Origin: Scedosporium boydii
Lineage: Eukaryota > Ascomycota > Sordariomycetes > Microascales > Microascaceae
Length of the DNA: 64,000 nt
Direction of reading: 5' to 3'
NCBI GenBank assembly: GCA_002221725.1
Contig: NJFT01000035.1
Coordinates: forward strand, 180,501 to 244,500
The translations under genes were made by a program, and so were the position numbers. The notes beneath the pieces are model-generated. The model ran no database searches. It saw only the letters and a list, made by a program, of their open reading frames with translations, and was not told the DNA's origin. Shown here in pieces: positions 37,184 to 47,475 of the stretch. Each line of letters starts with the position of its first letter. Position 1 is the stretch's first letter.

Positions 37184-39437
37184 CAGAGGAGTTCCTCTCG
37201 AGTTGCGGACAGAGTTCGCGGGGCTAGAAACACGTAGGAGCCTCTAGCTTGGGACCACAGGACCGGCAGATGTCACTGTGGCGAGGAGCCTCAAATATAG
37301 GGGGTCGTAAGGGCGAGATACGAAGCGGATCTCTCCAACTTCGATTCGCGCAACCTTCGCAAGACCTCAGGAAGCCGAAAGTAGGTGAATGAGAGCAAAA
37401 CAAGGCGATGCGCAATTGAATGGGCTTTGAAGTTGAAGATCGAATGGTCTCGGTCATGATGCAGGTCCATGGACCGAGTTCTAGACCCTCAGTGCATGTA
37501 CGTACCGAGCACTGCGCAGTACGTACTCCCGGAGCACAGGTCCCGCTGAATTCACTGATTGGTGGATCGATGGACTGCTCCACAGTTAGGGTCGAGTTCG
37601 ATCGTGCTAACAATTCCTTTCAGGCGGCACCTGCCGGATGAATTTCAAAGCCAGCCGTCTGCCACCTGTCACCAGCCACATTCTGGCCAACCCGGTCGAC
37701 TCGCATTTTTGTGAGCATTTACAATTGATTCCGCAATGCCAGCGGGATAAATTGTGACGCATTTGCTCTCTCTCGGATGTTCTGAGCCAGCACGATGTCC
37801 TCCTTGATGGCCCAGAGATCTTACTGCATAAGTAAACGCATATCCGATAGCTCGGTTGAGCTGAGACCGAAATCAGACCAAGAAGATGCTGTTGGAAATT
37901 GATTCTGTTCTTGCCTGAAAGCGAGATTTACTCTTTCGACACTTATCTTCAAGCTCTCTCAGAAATCTGAACTTGTGAAGTCCAATTCCGAAGAAAGTCC
38001 GCAACCGGACACACACACACACTCACACGAAGGGTTTGGGGGCCAGAAAACGGGATTGATGCTCGACTTCGAAAACGACAATAAGCAGGAGAGGTTGGTA
38101 GAGGTAAAGAGTGGGGAACTGATCATCCGTCTTGGCTGTGACACCGCAAAGCTCCTCGCAGAGGACCACCCAAACGCTCAGTGGTTCTTGTTTGAGGGTA
38201 CGCTCAAAGTGGATGCATCAATCACTGTTTCTGTAGACGCCCTCGATCAGATCATTCCTTTCCGACATGGCACGAAGTGATGGGCAGTAACCGCCTGGAT
38301 ACGGCATGGATCAGCCGAAACTGGAGTTCGGAGACGCTGGGAGGATCAATGAGTACTCCGTACGGGTACCACTGCTACTGCTGACCACCACCACGACATC
38401 CCGCTGTAGAAAGTACGAAGTACGAACTAGAAGCTTGATACAGCCTCGAGGTTAAATCAGGGAATGAATCCTATCAGTTTCCTCGCACGAAGTACACTAC
38501 GAAGTACTTCACCTCGTATGAGTGCGTGCAGCATGGAGCTTTGCAGAATAAGTTCCAGCCAAGCAAGATGGAGAGCACAGAAGCAGCCCCCGGCCCCCAA
38601 ACCTACCAAATGCGAAAGCAACATTGAACGCCACCAACCACCACACCATCACAGAAAGAACCCAGCCAATCCCACGGCCCGTCGCTCACTCCCCAAAGAT
38701 GCAAGGGAAGACACCTAGACAGGGACTCGTCAAAGCAACGCCCAACCTCATTGGCCGTCCCACACCTTTTGATCTCGTTGATGGCCCGCATGGCGGCCAA
38801 TCACCCGCGTCTCGAAGCTCCGGGCGCTTAGAGTCCCTGCCGTCTCTGGTCCTGATTGGGCCACTTCCCTGCCGCTTCTGCATTTCGCAGCACACGCACA
38901 TTCATCATCACCTTCGTTTCCCTTGTTTCTCGCGCCCTCAGCTTACCTTACAGAAGTACTGGCGGTAGCATGTACTCTTCAATCCCTACTTCGTAGTCCG
39001 CATTTCCGGCAGCGCAAAAAAAACGGCATGGGCATAGAAGTGGGAGGGGCGGTATGTGAGGGGGTGGACCGTAGTGAAGAGATCCTATCCCCCCCATGTC
39101 CGCATCCTTCCATTTAATACAGACCAGCCCATGACCGCCGCATTTTGTGATTTTTCCTTGGATTCTATAACGGCTCTTCGTTCTCTTCGCTGATCCGCAA
39201 ATCAAAAATAAATCGGCGCCTTCAATGTTGAGGGTGTCTTTACCCCGAGAGACTTAGTCCCCATGAGTCGTTGCCATTAAAACATCAGGGAGAGAGCACC
39301 GCCTCGCGAGTAGAAGCGGTTTCCCGACAGCCCGACCGACGACAATCGACTTGAATCCTTAGCGACCTGTCGTTCGTGACCCCAAGACCGACCAGCATCT
39401 CGAACTAAGGGAGCTCTGCGCCTCACACCACACAAAA
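37184..39437. promoter_or_regulatory. Divergent intergenic, histidine kinase/tetraspan
   Basis: This 2.25 kb region separates divergent genes and should hold both promoters. It has an inverted GTACGTAC repeat around 37500-37530, a short CA run near 38008-38025, and three TACGAAGTA words (38414, 38498, 38988). A plus-strand frame of 101 codons at 37975-38280 is moderately protein-like but unrecognised. Confidence 0.5.
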
Positions 39438-40375
39438 ATGGCCTATCACGTCTTTCACAGGAAATGGAGGGTTCGAAAGCCCATGTGGTGGGCGATGCTG
39501 TTCGAGCTTATCGGCCTCGTTCCCATCCTCGTCCTTTTCGGTATCGAGCAGCCAGATCTCTATCGTACCAAGTTTTGGCAAATCGGTTTCGACAATAAGC
39601 TCAACTCGAACCCGAACATGGTCCTCTACGCCTATGCGAATCATAGGCCGCTTCCCACGATCCCCTTCGTGTGGTCTCAAACGTGAGTAACACCAGGAGT
39701 TTCAATACGCGGTCGTCGAGTATTGGATTCTAACCTGTGTGAATCAATAGTCTAACGGACTTCAATGTCGCCATTTCGGTCATGGCTCTCTTCTTCCTCT
39801 TGACTAAGCTCGTCGCATGGATCATGAAAGTCTGGTATCCCCTCATCGCCCTCCTCATGAACATTGCCATCGTGGCTCTCTGGACGACCAGTGTCTACGG
39901 TCAGATTGGACCCGACTACGCCGATCCGAGATACCCGAGTCCAGTCGCTTGGTATATCCGGAAGGACTGCAGTATCGCCGAACCTTACAACGCCGTTCGT
40001 CTTTGCAAGATTGCAAAGGGAACGCTCTTCGTTACCGTGTACATGCTGTAAGTGGACCTTGCAATCTTCACACTCCCAACTTCTCAGGATAGGGAGCTCC
40101 GGCTAACATCTAATTCCAGCTGCATCTACCTCGTGAACCTTGGACTCGCCATCTACTCTATGCTTCCAAACGAGTTGGATAGGGTCGAGGAAGCGGAGGA
40201 CGATAACGACTCTATCGTCAAGAGCAGCAACGTCGAGATGAAAGGCATGAGGTCGCCTACGACACCTGGAGCGCCGTACACGCCTGGAGCGCCGTACACA
40301 CCTGGAGTGCCATACACGCCGAGAACCATGGCCTTCCGCACACTCGATCGGAAAACCCCCACTAGGTATGCGTGA
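39438..40375 (+). CDS. Tetraspan membrane protein, MARVEL-like
   Basis: Exons 39438-39682, 39751-40047 and 40120-40375 encode 265 residues. Four hydrophobic segments are visible at about 17-37, 85-107, 112-130 and 173-195 (for example MWWAMLFELIGLVPILVLFG and VAISVMALFFLLTKLVAWI), which gives a four-pass topology with both ends probably cytosolic. Both introns interrupt codons in phase 2 and restore continuous hydrophobic segments. The C-terminal tail is acidic, then has three GAPYTP-type repeats. I do not recognise a named family. MARVEL-like is a description of layout and the function is unknown. Confidence 0.82.
40265..40318 (+). repeat. Three 18-base tandem repeats (PGAPYT)
   Basis: Three near-identical 18-base units encode PGAPYT, PGAPYT and PGVPYT in the cytosolic tail of the tetraspan protein. 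Confidence 0.85.
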
Positions 40376-42197
40376 ACGAACGGAAGGACACGGAGGGAAA
40401 TCTCATCTTTCCTTTGTTTGAACAACGTACATTATCGAAACGTATATTGCCATGGCTCGTCCTCTTGGGATTATGTAGCTATCATCCGTCTGACACAGGA
40501 CGGAGCCTCTCCTATTTGTCTTGGGCTGGGAGGCATTGGTGTAATGGAGTTTGGGGGTTTTTAGGATACTACTACGTTGGTTCTCGGGTCTGTAGGATAC
40601 TGACAACCGAATTGATGACTCGATTTCACTCCTTCATTACAGGGGCGCTTATATAGGGTACCGAATGTCTTAAGACTTGACCTAGTCTCCAGACTGCAAG
40701 CAGTGAAGCACAGGTCGTATGTTATCGTGGAAGGAGCAAACTTAGAAGTTCCTTCCTCCTCAGACCCGCCGCAACCAGCCATTCCACACTTTATATATCA
40801 GGATTCGGAAACAACTTCTAACCGAGCAGCTCAAGCAGTGGCAACACTCCGACCAGTGGCCAAGTGGTCTTTGGAGCGCTCAGAAGGTTAGAAAACTGAG
40901 ATTTTCGTAGCTCGCGGCAAGCAACCGGGATTCGATCCTGGGAGCGAACCGCGAGCGAGCTTTTTGTTTTTTGCCTCGTCCCATTATATTTTCAACCTAT
41001 TCTTAATTTACTTATTCATTCGCTTTACTTTCTCATTTTATTTTATTTTTATTTTACGATTTTTAAATTGCCTCTCTTCTGAGATTGGGATGATGATGGG
41101 TTGTGGTTGAACTCCAAGTCGAGTCCTCCGCTTCGATTCAGTGCTCCCAAGATCCCTTCATTGCTATCATTGCTAATATATCGATAGATTTTCAAGCTCC
41201 AATCGAATATCTAGGCGCATAAATGTTTCGTCACTCTGTGTCGTCGAGAGTTTGAAGATCGAGACTAATAAACCTGGCGCTAGCCACCCGAGTACAGATT
41301 CAAAGCGAGGGACAGCGGCTAGTTTGCCGACGCTTGGAAGCACTATTTGATAATGTGACTGTTTCAACATAGGGTGCAATATCCCATCGAAAATACTCAA
41401 TATTGGAATAGTGTTGCCTCTTTAACGATTATTCCGTTTTGACAACGGCCCTGGGATACTCCTAGGATAATCCCGTCGCCACTGCCGACCGTCCATCGTG
41501 GTCGGCCGAGAGTAGGCGTCGACTAACTGTATATGGGTATAATCGATCATCCAGTGAAGGATCAACGCTAGCAGCACCGAACCGGCCCCTCTAGGAATCC
41601 TTCGACAGGTTGAGCGTTGGAGTCAGAGTCGGGGTAAAGAGTCAAAGTGCACGCAAATGAGCTGTGGCTCGACTTCGTCCTGCGCAATGTCTTGATTCTT
41701 ACCCTTGCCTGTGTACCCCGCTAGCCACCTCCACAACCTCCACAATCATGACCCTAAAATGATCCTATCACGTCGCCAACCGATCGTCATAGGTTGAGCC
41801 GGCATCTTTCTGTTTCAACCGAGACCGAACGCCCCGTAGCCGGAAGCCCCCAACAACCCCCAAAGGAACCCCAGCAGCTCCGAAATCGTCGGTCACAGAC
41901 TCCTCCAAAACTGGAGCAGCTGACATCGAGATATGCAATCGCCCCGAGCTAGTCCATTAACCTTCCCGATTCTCTTCGTGCATGCAACCTCCTGAGTCTA
42001 GAATCCCCCCCGCCCTTATCGGCTACCAGAGCTATTCTGAGCTAGTCGTTGAGGGGAATCCGAACTTGAAAGAGTCTTATAGGCCCATAGTTTGCTGGAG
42101 TCAAACTGGAGTCAAACTTGCTATTTGATCAATTGGTGCCCATTCTCGCGTGGCCAGGCATCGCCTTAATAAAAAACCTAGCAGCTAACACTACATC
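40376..42197. other. Intergenic with a tRNA-like relic
   Basis: No protein gene is seen. Around 40855-40965 a stretch has a tRNA A-box-like TGGCCAAGTGG, a B-box-like GGATTCGATCC about 70 bases later, an 8 bp stem (GCTCGCGG with CCGCGAGC) and a following T run. It cannot be folded into a proper tRNA. A TTTTATTT-rich stretch follows (about 40980-41070). The last part is the promoter of the dehydrogenase gene. Confidence 0.5.
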
Positions 42198-44078
42198 ATG
42201 GTTGCGTTACTACATAAGGTAGCCCTACCTCGTGCCCTCCTCGCTGCGCGATCGTCGAGACGCACTTTGACTCCTCAATTCACCCATTGCTTTACGGCTC
42301 CAATTTCCTACAGCTTCGTGAGACTCGCTTCCAATATGGTTCCCAAGGTGCGTGGTTTGAGAGCCGACACCTCTCCTAATTCGCGCGGGCGCAAAGCTCG
42401 TCTATCCTCGGCATTGCTAACCCGAGAGAGCTCGCGATCGAGCTTCCCCCGCAATCCAGCTCAAGGACCCCTCTCTGCTCAAGCAGGATGTCGTGTACAT
42501 CAATGGCGAATGGGTTGGAGCAAAGTCTGGCAAGACTTTTGAAGTTAGAGGTTAGGAAGACATGACCGGAAATTCACCTTTTGCAGCTTCGGTCATTCTA
42601 ATGGATGCATCGCAGACCCCGCCACCAACGAGTTGATTGGAACTGCCCCTGAATGCGATGTCGAAGATACCGAGGCCGCCATCAAGGCCGCCGAGGCTGC
42701 CCTTCCCGAATTCAAGGCCAAGACGGGCCGCGAGATTGCTAAGCTCCTCCGAAAGTGGTACGACCTCATGGTTGAGAACGTTGAGGACCTCACGACCTTG
42801 ATCACCTGGGAGAACGGTAAGCCCGTGGCCGATGCTAAGGGCGAGGTTATCTACGCCGCCAATTTCTTGGAGTGGTTCAGCGAAGAGGCGCCGCGAGCCT
42901 ACGGCGAGACGATTCCTGCTACCGTGCCCGCCAACAGGGTGTTTACTATCAAGGAGCCCGTCGGTGTTTGCGGCTTGATCACGCCGTAAGTTATAACCCA
43001 GTATATCCACATCCCCACCCTCGCCAAAAAGAGTTGTTCAACTAATAGAGAGGGGGGGAAAAGATGGAACTTCCCAGCTGCTATGATTACACGCAAGATT
43101 GGCCCTGCGCTGGCCGCTGGTTGCACAGTTGTCTGCAAGAGCCCCGGCGAGACTCCCTACACTGCCCTCGCCCTTGCCGAGCTAGCTCACCGAGCGGGTA
43201 TTCCCAAGGGTGTCGTGAACATTGTTACGTCCCACCTCAACACTCCCAAGGTCGGTGAGCACATCGCTACATCGCCAGTCATCAAGAAACTTTCGTTCAC
43301 CGGATCGACAAACGTCGGCAAGCTCCTCATGAAGCAAGCCTCGGGAACTCTCAAGAAGCTCTCGTTCGAGCTCGGCGGTAACGCGCCCTTCATCGTCTTC
43401 GACGACGCCGACATCGACGTCGCTGTGGCCGGTGCCGTCGTTTCCAAGTTCCGATCCTCCGGCCAGACCTGCGTCTGCGCTAACCGCATCTATGTGCAGA
43501 GCGGCATCTACGACGAGTTCGCCAACAAGTTCGCCACGGAGGTCAGGAAATTCAAGGTCGGCAACGGCTTCGGGGAAGGTGTTACCCACGGCCCGCTCAT
43601 CCACGACCGGGCCGTTTCCAAGGTCCACGAGCACGTCAAGGACGCCGTGGCGAAGGGCGCCTCGGTGGCCGTCGGCGGGAACCACCTCCCCCAGATTGGT
43701 GAGAACTTCTTCGAGCCGACGGTGCTGACGGGCATGACTCCCGACATGCAACTTGCGTCGGAGGAGACGTTTGGCCCTGTCGCTGGTCTCTTCCCCTTCA
43801 AGTCCGAGGCTGAGGTGGTGAAATTGGCGAACAATACTAATGTTGGTCTTGCGGCTTATCTCTTCTCGAGAGACCCGGCGAGAATTTACCGGGTTGCTGA
43901 GCACCTCGAGGTTGGCATGATTGGTGTCAATACTGGTCTGATCTCCGACACGGTGTCTCCATTCGGTGGTGTTAAGGAATCCGGATTCGGTCGGGAAGGA
44001 TCACTTTACGGCATTGAGGAGTTCCAGGTCATCAAGACTATTACCCTCGGTGGAATGGGAAAGCCTTTGCAGACTTAG
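42198..44078 (+). CDS. uga2: Succinate-semialdehyde dehydrogenase
   Basis: Exons 42198-42347, 42460-42550, 42616-42985 and 43064-44078 encode 541 residues. The enzyme oxidises succinate semialdehyde to succinate, the last step of GABA catabolism. Spliced sequence gives VVYINGEWVGAKSGKTFEVR then DPATNELIGTAPE, then VCGLITP joined to WNFPAAMITRKIGPALAAG. The catalytic Glu lies in LSFELGGNAPFIVFDDADID and the catalytic Cys in SSGQTCVCANR; FTGSTNVGK is the cofactor loop. The first exon encodes a 46-residue basic, hydroxylated leader typical of a mitochondrial presequence, then an internal MVPK just before intron 1. Starting at that Met (42336) would give a cytosolic form. The CVCANR active site favours SSADH over other aldehyde dehydrogenases. 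Exon junctions were worked out by eye. Confidence 0.93.
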
Positions 44079-44464
44079 ATTTACAGGAAGTAGGGAAAGC
44101 AGTCAACGCAGTGGTAAACTGAACTGAGCAATAAGGGAATTATGGTAATTAGGTCTGGGTACTATTCGTGAGTGGTAGGGAAAGGGCGTGACAAGAAGTT
44201 ATTAGGACATAAATCTCGTTCATTAAAAGGACTCGTGATATTGGAAGGATGATCCGAGATAAGCTCAAATAGAATCTCTTCTTTGCTTCCAGATGCCGAT
44301 TTTTATGCTCAAGGGATGAAGAAGTTCTCGCCATCAATGCAAAATGATTTCGATGGGTTCAAGTTCGCCTACAAGCGCAATTGGCCAATCGGGGCCGTAT
44401 ATACAACATTACATAAGCAGACCCGAGAGCCAAAATTTCATCCTGAGCTTGCAAGCGACATAGC
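44079..44464. other. Intergenic, SSADH/mitochondrial protein
   Basis: Short spacer of 386 bases between two plus-strand genes. It holds the 3' end of one and the promoter of the next. Nothing else is seen. Confidence 0.6.
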
Positions 44465-45754
44465 ATGACCATCCAAATCTATCGAGCAATTCAAGGAACA
44501 CCCCAACCGTTCCTCCAGATTCCCCCCTACCAGAAGACAGCCATGCGTCGGAATCTACTTCGTCCGGCCTACGGCCTGGGGAGGTCAGAATTCCTCCGAG
44601 CCAAGGAATCCACGCGGTCCTTCACGACGACACAATTCTTCTCGTCCGCCGAGAAGAACGACAGCACGCCCGACAAGCCCGCCAACGCGCGACCGAACCT
44701 TCAGCAGCGATCGGAGCGAGCGTCCAAAGAAGTCAATGCCATTCTCAATGCGTCGTCGGCCGGCAAGACTGCTCCCGGAGGTGGTCGCGGCGGCCGTCCT
44801 GCGGCGAGTGGGGGATCGGGACCTAACCCGGCGAGAAAGATCATCAACTTGCGGAGCCTACCGCGCGGTCGGGGAGGAGCCAACGGAATGATTTCACTCA
44901 ATCTTATGAGGTTGAATAATAATAACCAAGCTGGGAAGCCGGACGGCGGCGCACCTACTGGACCAAGGCCGGCCTTTACTCCTAGGGGAGGAGCCGGTGG
45001 CTTCAGAGGCCGCGGTCGTGGTGGTGGTTTCCGAGGGAACCGGGAAAGACAGGAGGGAGGGGGTGGCCGCGGCGGACGACCTCGGAAGACTGACAGCGGC
45101 GAGGGACAAACTGAAGAAGACTACGCAAACAGGAGACGGGGCAAGCCCAAGGAAGAGGCTGAGTCGCTAGAGGAACGACAGGCAAGAATCGGCCGCGAGG
45201 TCGGCTTCCCCACTCAGTACAACCCCTCGACGACACTCGAGTCCCTCGTGCCGTTCCTGCCTGAGGTAGCCACGGAATCGAACCCGCTCGGACGCCTCGC
45301 GACGGCCATGACGAACATGCGCGTCCTGACGGGAAATTACCTCGATCCCAACCCCGTCATCAACGCCGAGGACATGTACCGCGACTACAAGCTCAACGGA
45401 TCCATGTTCTTCACAGACCTCGCCGTGAAGAAGGCCATCGAGGAAAAGGTGGAGAGGTGCGAGGGCGAGGTCCCCGGGCCTGACGCCGTCATCAAGGAGA
45501 CTATTGTCAAGAAGACGATCCTTGGAGAGTACGAACCCATTGACCCGGCGCCTATTACCGATTCTGTTGCCATTGCGAAGAACTTCCATCTCAAGGAGGG
45601 AACGTACCAGACGAGGCAGATTAAGGCGTTCGAGGCGAAGCTCGTCGAGCTAGTGTCGAAGGCTAAGACGAGGGCTAAGAAGAAGGATGTGAAGGCTAAG
45701 CCGCAGGAGGCCAAGGGCAAGGCGGCGAAGACTCCTAAGCCGAAGGCTGCGTAA
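44465..45754 (+). CDS. Probable mitochondrial RGG-rich protein
   Basis: A single exon of 429 codons. The N-terminus from Met27 (44543), MRRNLLRPAYGLGRSEFLRA followed by RSFTTTQFF, has the look of a matrix presequence, so 44543 is a likely alternative start. The middle (about 95-215) is glycine- and arginine-rich with RGG and GRGRGGG repeats, suggesting RNA binding. The C-terminal half is a folded-looking region (RQARIGREVGFPTQYNPSTT, then EDMYRDYKLNGSMFFTDLAVK). The tail is lysine- and alanine-rich. It may be a fungus-specific small-subunit mitoribosomal protein, given the RNA-binding character and the neighbouring mitochondrial genes. That is inference and I could not match it to a named family. 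It is convergent with RRF1, 263 bases apart. Confidence 0.75.
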   Translation: MTIQIYRAIQGTPQPFLQIPPYQKTAMRRNLLRPAYGLGRSEFLRAKESTRSFTTTQFFSSAEKNDSTPDKPANARPNLQQRSERASKEVNAILNASSAGKTAPGGGRGGRPAASGGSGPNPARKIINLRSLPRGRGGANGMISLNLMRLNNNNQAGKPDGGAPTGPRPAFTPRGGAGGFRGRGRGGGFRGNRERQEGGGGRGGRPRKTDSGEGQTEEDYANRRRGKPKEEAESLEERQARIGREVGFPTQYNPSTTLESLVPFLPEVATESNPLGRLATAMTNMRVLTGNYLDPNPVINAEDMYRDYKLNGSMFFTDLAVKKAIEEKVERCEGEVPGPDAVIKETIVKKTILGEYEPIDPAPITDSVAIAKNFHLKEGTYQTRQIKAFEAKLVELVSKAKTRAKKKDVKAKPQEAKGKAAKTPKPKAA

Positions 45755-46017
45755 GGAGGGTGTGGGGTGTTGTGAAGCTTGTATACTAGTAGGAGGTGGA
45801 GGAGATGGATAGATGGGAATCTATATGAGACTATACAGCTTTTTTTGTGTGTACAATTATGTTATATATTCAATCAAGAAAGAGCTCTTCTGCATCAACT
45901 ATTTGTACATCTTTTTTCTTTTCCAGTATACATAGAAGTGGTATTGCATTTCAAAAATACAGTCGTGTTCTCCCTGTCGCACACATCGACTACCCAACGA
46001 AGTTTGCTGCCTGCCAC

Positions 46018-46947
46018 TTATTTGCCAGACTTTCCAGCCTGAGCAATAGCCTGAGCCTCAAGCTTATCAATATCAGCCAACTCCTTCTTGACCAAGTCCA
46101 TCAGCTCAGTCCCCAACTTATGCTTCACGTCCTTGCTCACGACGTTATCCTTCCCCCACGCCGCAATAACCTTATCCCTCTTCGTCTTCACCTCCCTAAC
46201 CCTCTCCCTCCACCGATGACACAAATCCTTCAACCTCCTCGCCACCTCCTCCGGCCTCTCCATCTCCACCTTCATCACGAGCTCCAACTCATTCTCCGGG
46301 TCCCGCTGCGGCTGCTGGTTGAACAGCTCCGAGGCCTGAACGGCGCTCATGACGGGCTTCACGAAGCTCTTGTCGTTGACGAGGAGCGAGATGGATCTGC
46401 CGCGGGATACCACCTGCGCCAGCTCGCGAAGGGGAAAGGTCTCGCTACCCTTGGTAGCTACGGGGAGGGCGCCGATGACGTCCGGGTTGGATTTGCCGCC
46501 TTGGCGGAATTGTTTGAGGTCGGATTTGTAGCGTTCGGAGAGTTTGGCGAAGCGGGAGGTTATGTCGGCGAAGTTGTGGGGGTCGTCGGGGTTCGGGGAC
46601 GGGTGGTTGTGGCCTGCTTCGTCGGAGGAAGAGGAGGAGGAGGACGCTGCGGGGGCGGATTTGGAGGAGGATTTGGGGGAGCCTTTGTCTTTCTTTTTGA
46701 GGTAGGTCGGTGTTGTGCTGAGGGAGCGGTGGGCGGGGAGGTGGCGGGCGGCGTAGATGCTGGGGAGGGAAGACGTCAGGCGAGGAAGTGGTTGGCTTCT
46801 TGAGTGAGGTCCTGGTTAGCAAAAGGCTCCATCACGAACAGGCGCTGGGTGTTGAAATTTGGGCCGTGGAGCGACCTACCCGGTCAATGGTCGCAGGACC
46901 GAGGCCGAGGCCTTTAATCTTGGAAGGCCGAGTCTGAGGCTATTCAT
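46018..46947 (-). CDS. rrf1: Mitochondrial ribosome recycling factor
   Basis: Two minus-strand exons, 46880-46947 and 46018-46759, encode 269 residues. Exon 1 (MNSLRLGLPRLKASASVLRP...) and the start of exon 2 (ARHLPAHRSLSTTPTYLKKK) form a mitochondrial presequence. A Ser-rich run follows, then the RRF fold: LPLRELAQVVSRGRSISLLV, then MERPEEVARRLKDLCHRWRE and VREVKTKRDKVIAAW. The family splits post-termination ribosomes with EF-G. The first exon was found only by splicing: the upstream frame closes at a stop, and a GTAGGT donor at 46879 joined to the CCCCAG acceptor ending at 46760 restores it. Identity is solid and the exon 1 boundary is well supported. Confidence 0.88.
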
Positions 46948-47137
46948 GGTGGTTCAATTGAGGGCAATGGTGATGGCTGAAGGTAACAATGAAGTGGAGT
47001 TTTCCAATTCAGGAACAGAACTTGAAGCTTTGCTCGCCTGATGGATGATGGGGAGTGGGAGGTACATGTGGAAAGTACCACGTGCATGGAGCTTCCGAAA
47101 AACTGTGTATATTCTAATAGGAAACTAGCTGTCCAAC

Positions 47138-47217
47138 GGTCGTGTGGCCCAGTGGTTAAGGCATGTGCTTTACAGCAAGATCGCACAGGATCGCAGGTTC
47201 GATCCCTGCCACGATCA
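47138..47217 (+). tRNA. tRNA-Val(UAC) with a 7-base intron
   Basis: The sequence folds as a complete tRNA. The acceptor stem GGTCGTG pairs with CACGATC and the discriminator base is A at 47217. D stem is GCC/GGC, anticodon stem TGTGC/GCACA, and T stem GCAGG/CCTGC with loop TTCGATC. The anticodon loop is 14 bases. Removing seven bases after position 37 (47175-47181) leaves TTTACAC, the usual loop of valine tRNA with anticodon TAC at 47171-47173. A pyrimidine and T run follows (RNA polymerase III stop). A tRNA-Val reading is favoured by the loop; the D arm is also close to some fungal Arg tRNAs. Confidence 0.87.
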
Positions 47218-47475
47218 GATTTCTCTCTTTTTGGTCCCCTATTCTGAGTTTTTCTCTTTTTGCTCTCAGTAATAATAATACTCTTTGCATCTTTTTTTTG
47301 GGATGGGAATCAGGGTTGAAAGTGAAGCATCTATTTTTTTTTTCCTTCACTGCTGTTTAGGAATATTATGCACTGGCTGAATACCTTTGTACCTTGTCAG
47401 GATAAAAGCACATGGCTTGGTTCATCTGCTTGGGATCTAGAGCTTTCTTGCAGTAAAGGAGGTAGGCATCTCTAC

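Noticed and set aside
40855..40970. A functional tRNA gene
   Set aside because: A- and B-box-like words exist, but acceptor arms do not pair, T33 is missing in the candidate anticodon loop and the T stem has mismatches.
45847..46803. A 318-codon plus-strand open frame
   Set aside because: Antisense of RRF1, ending in low-complexity glycine repeats.
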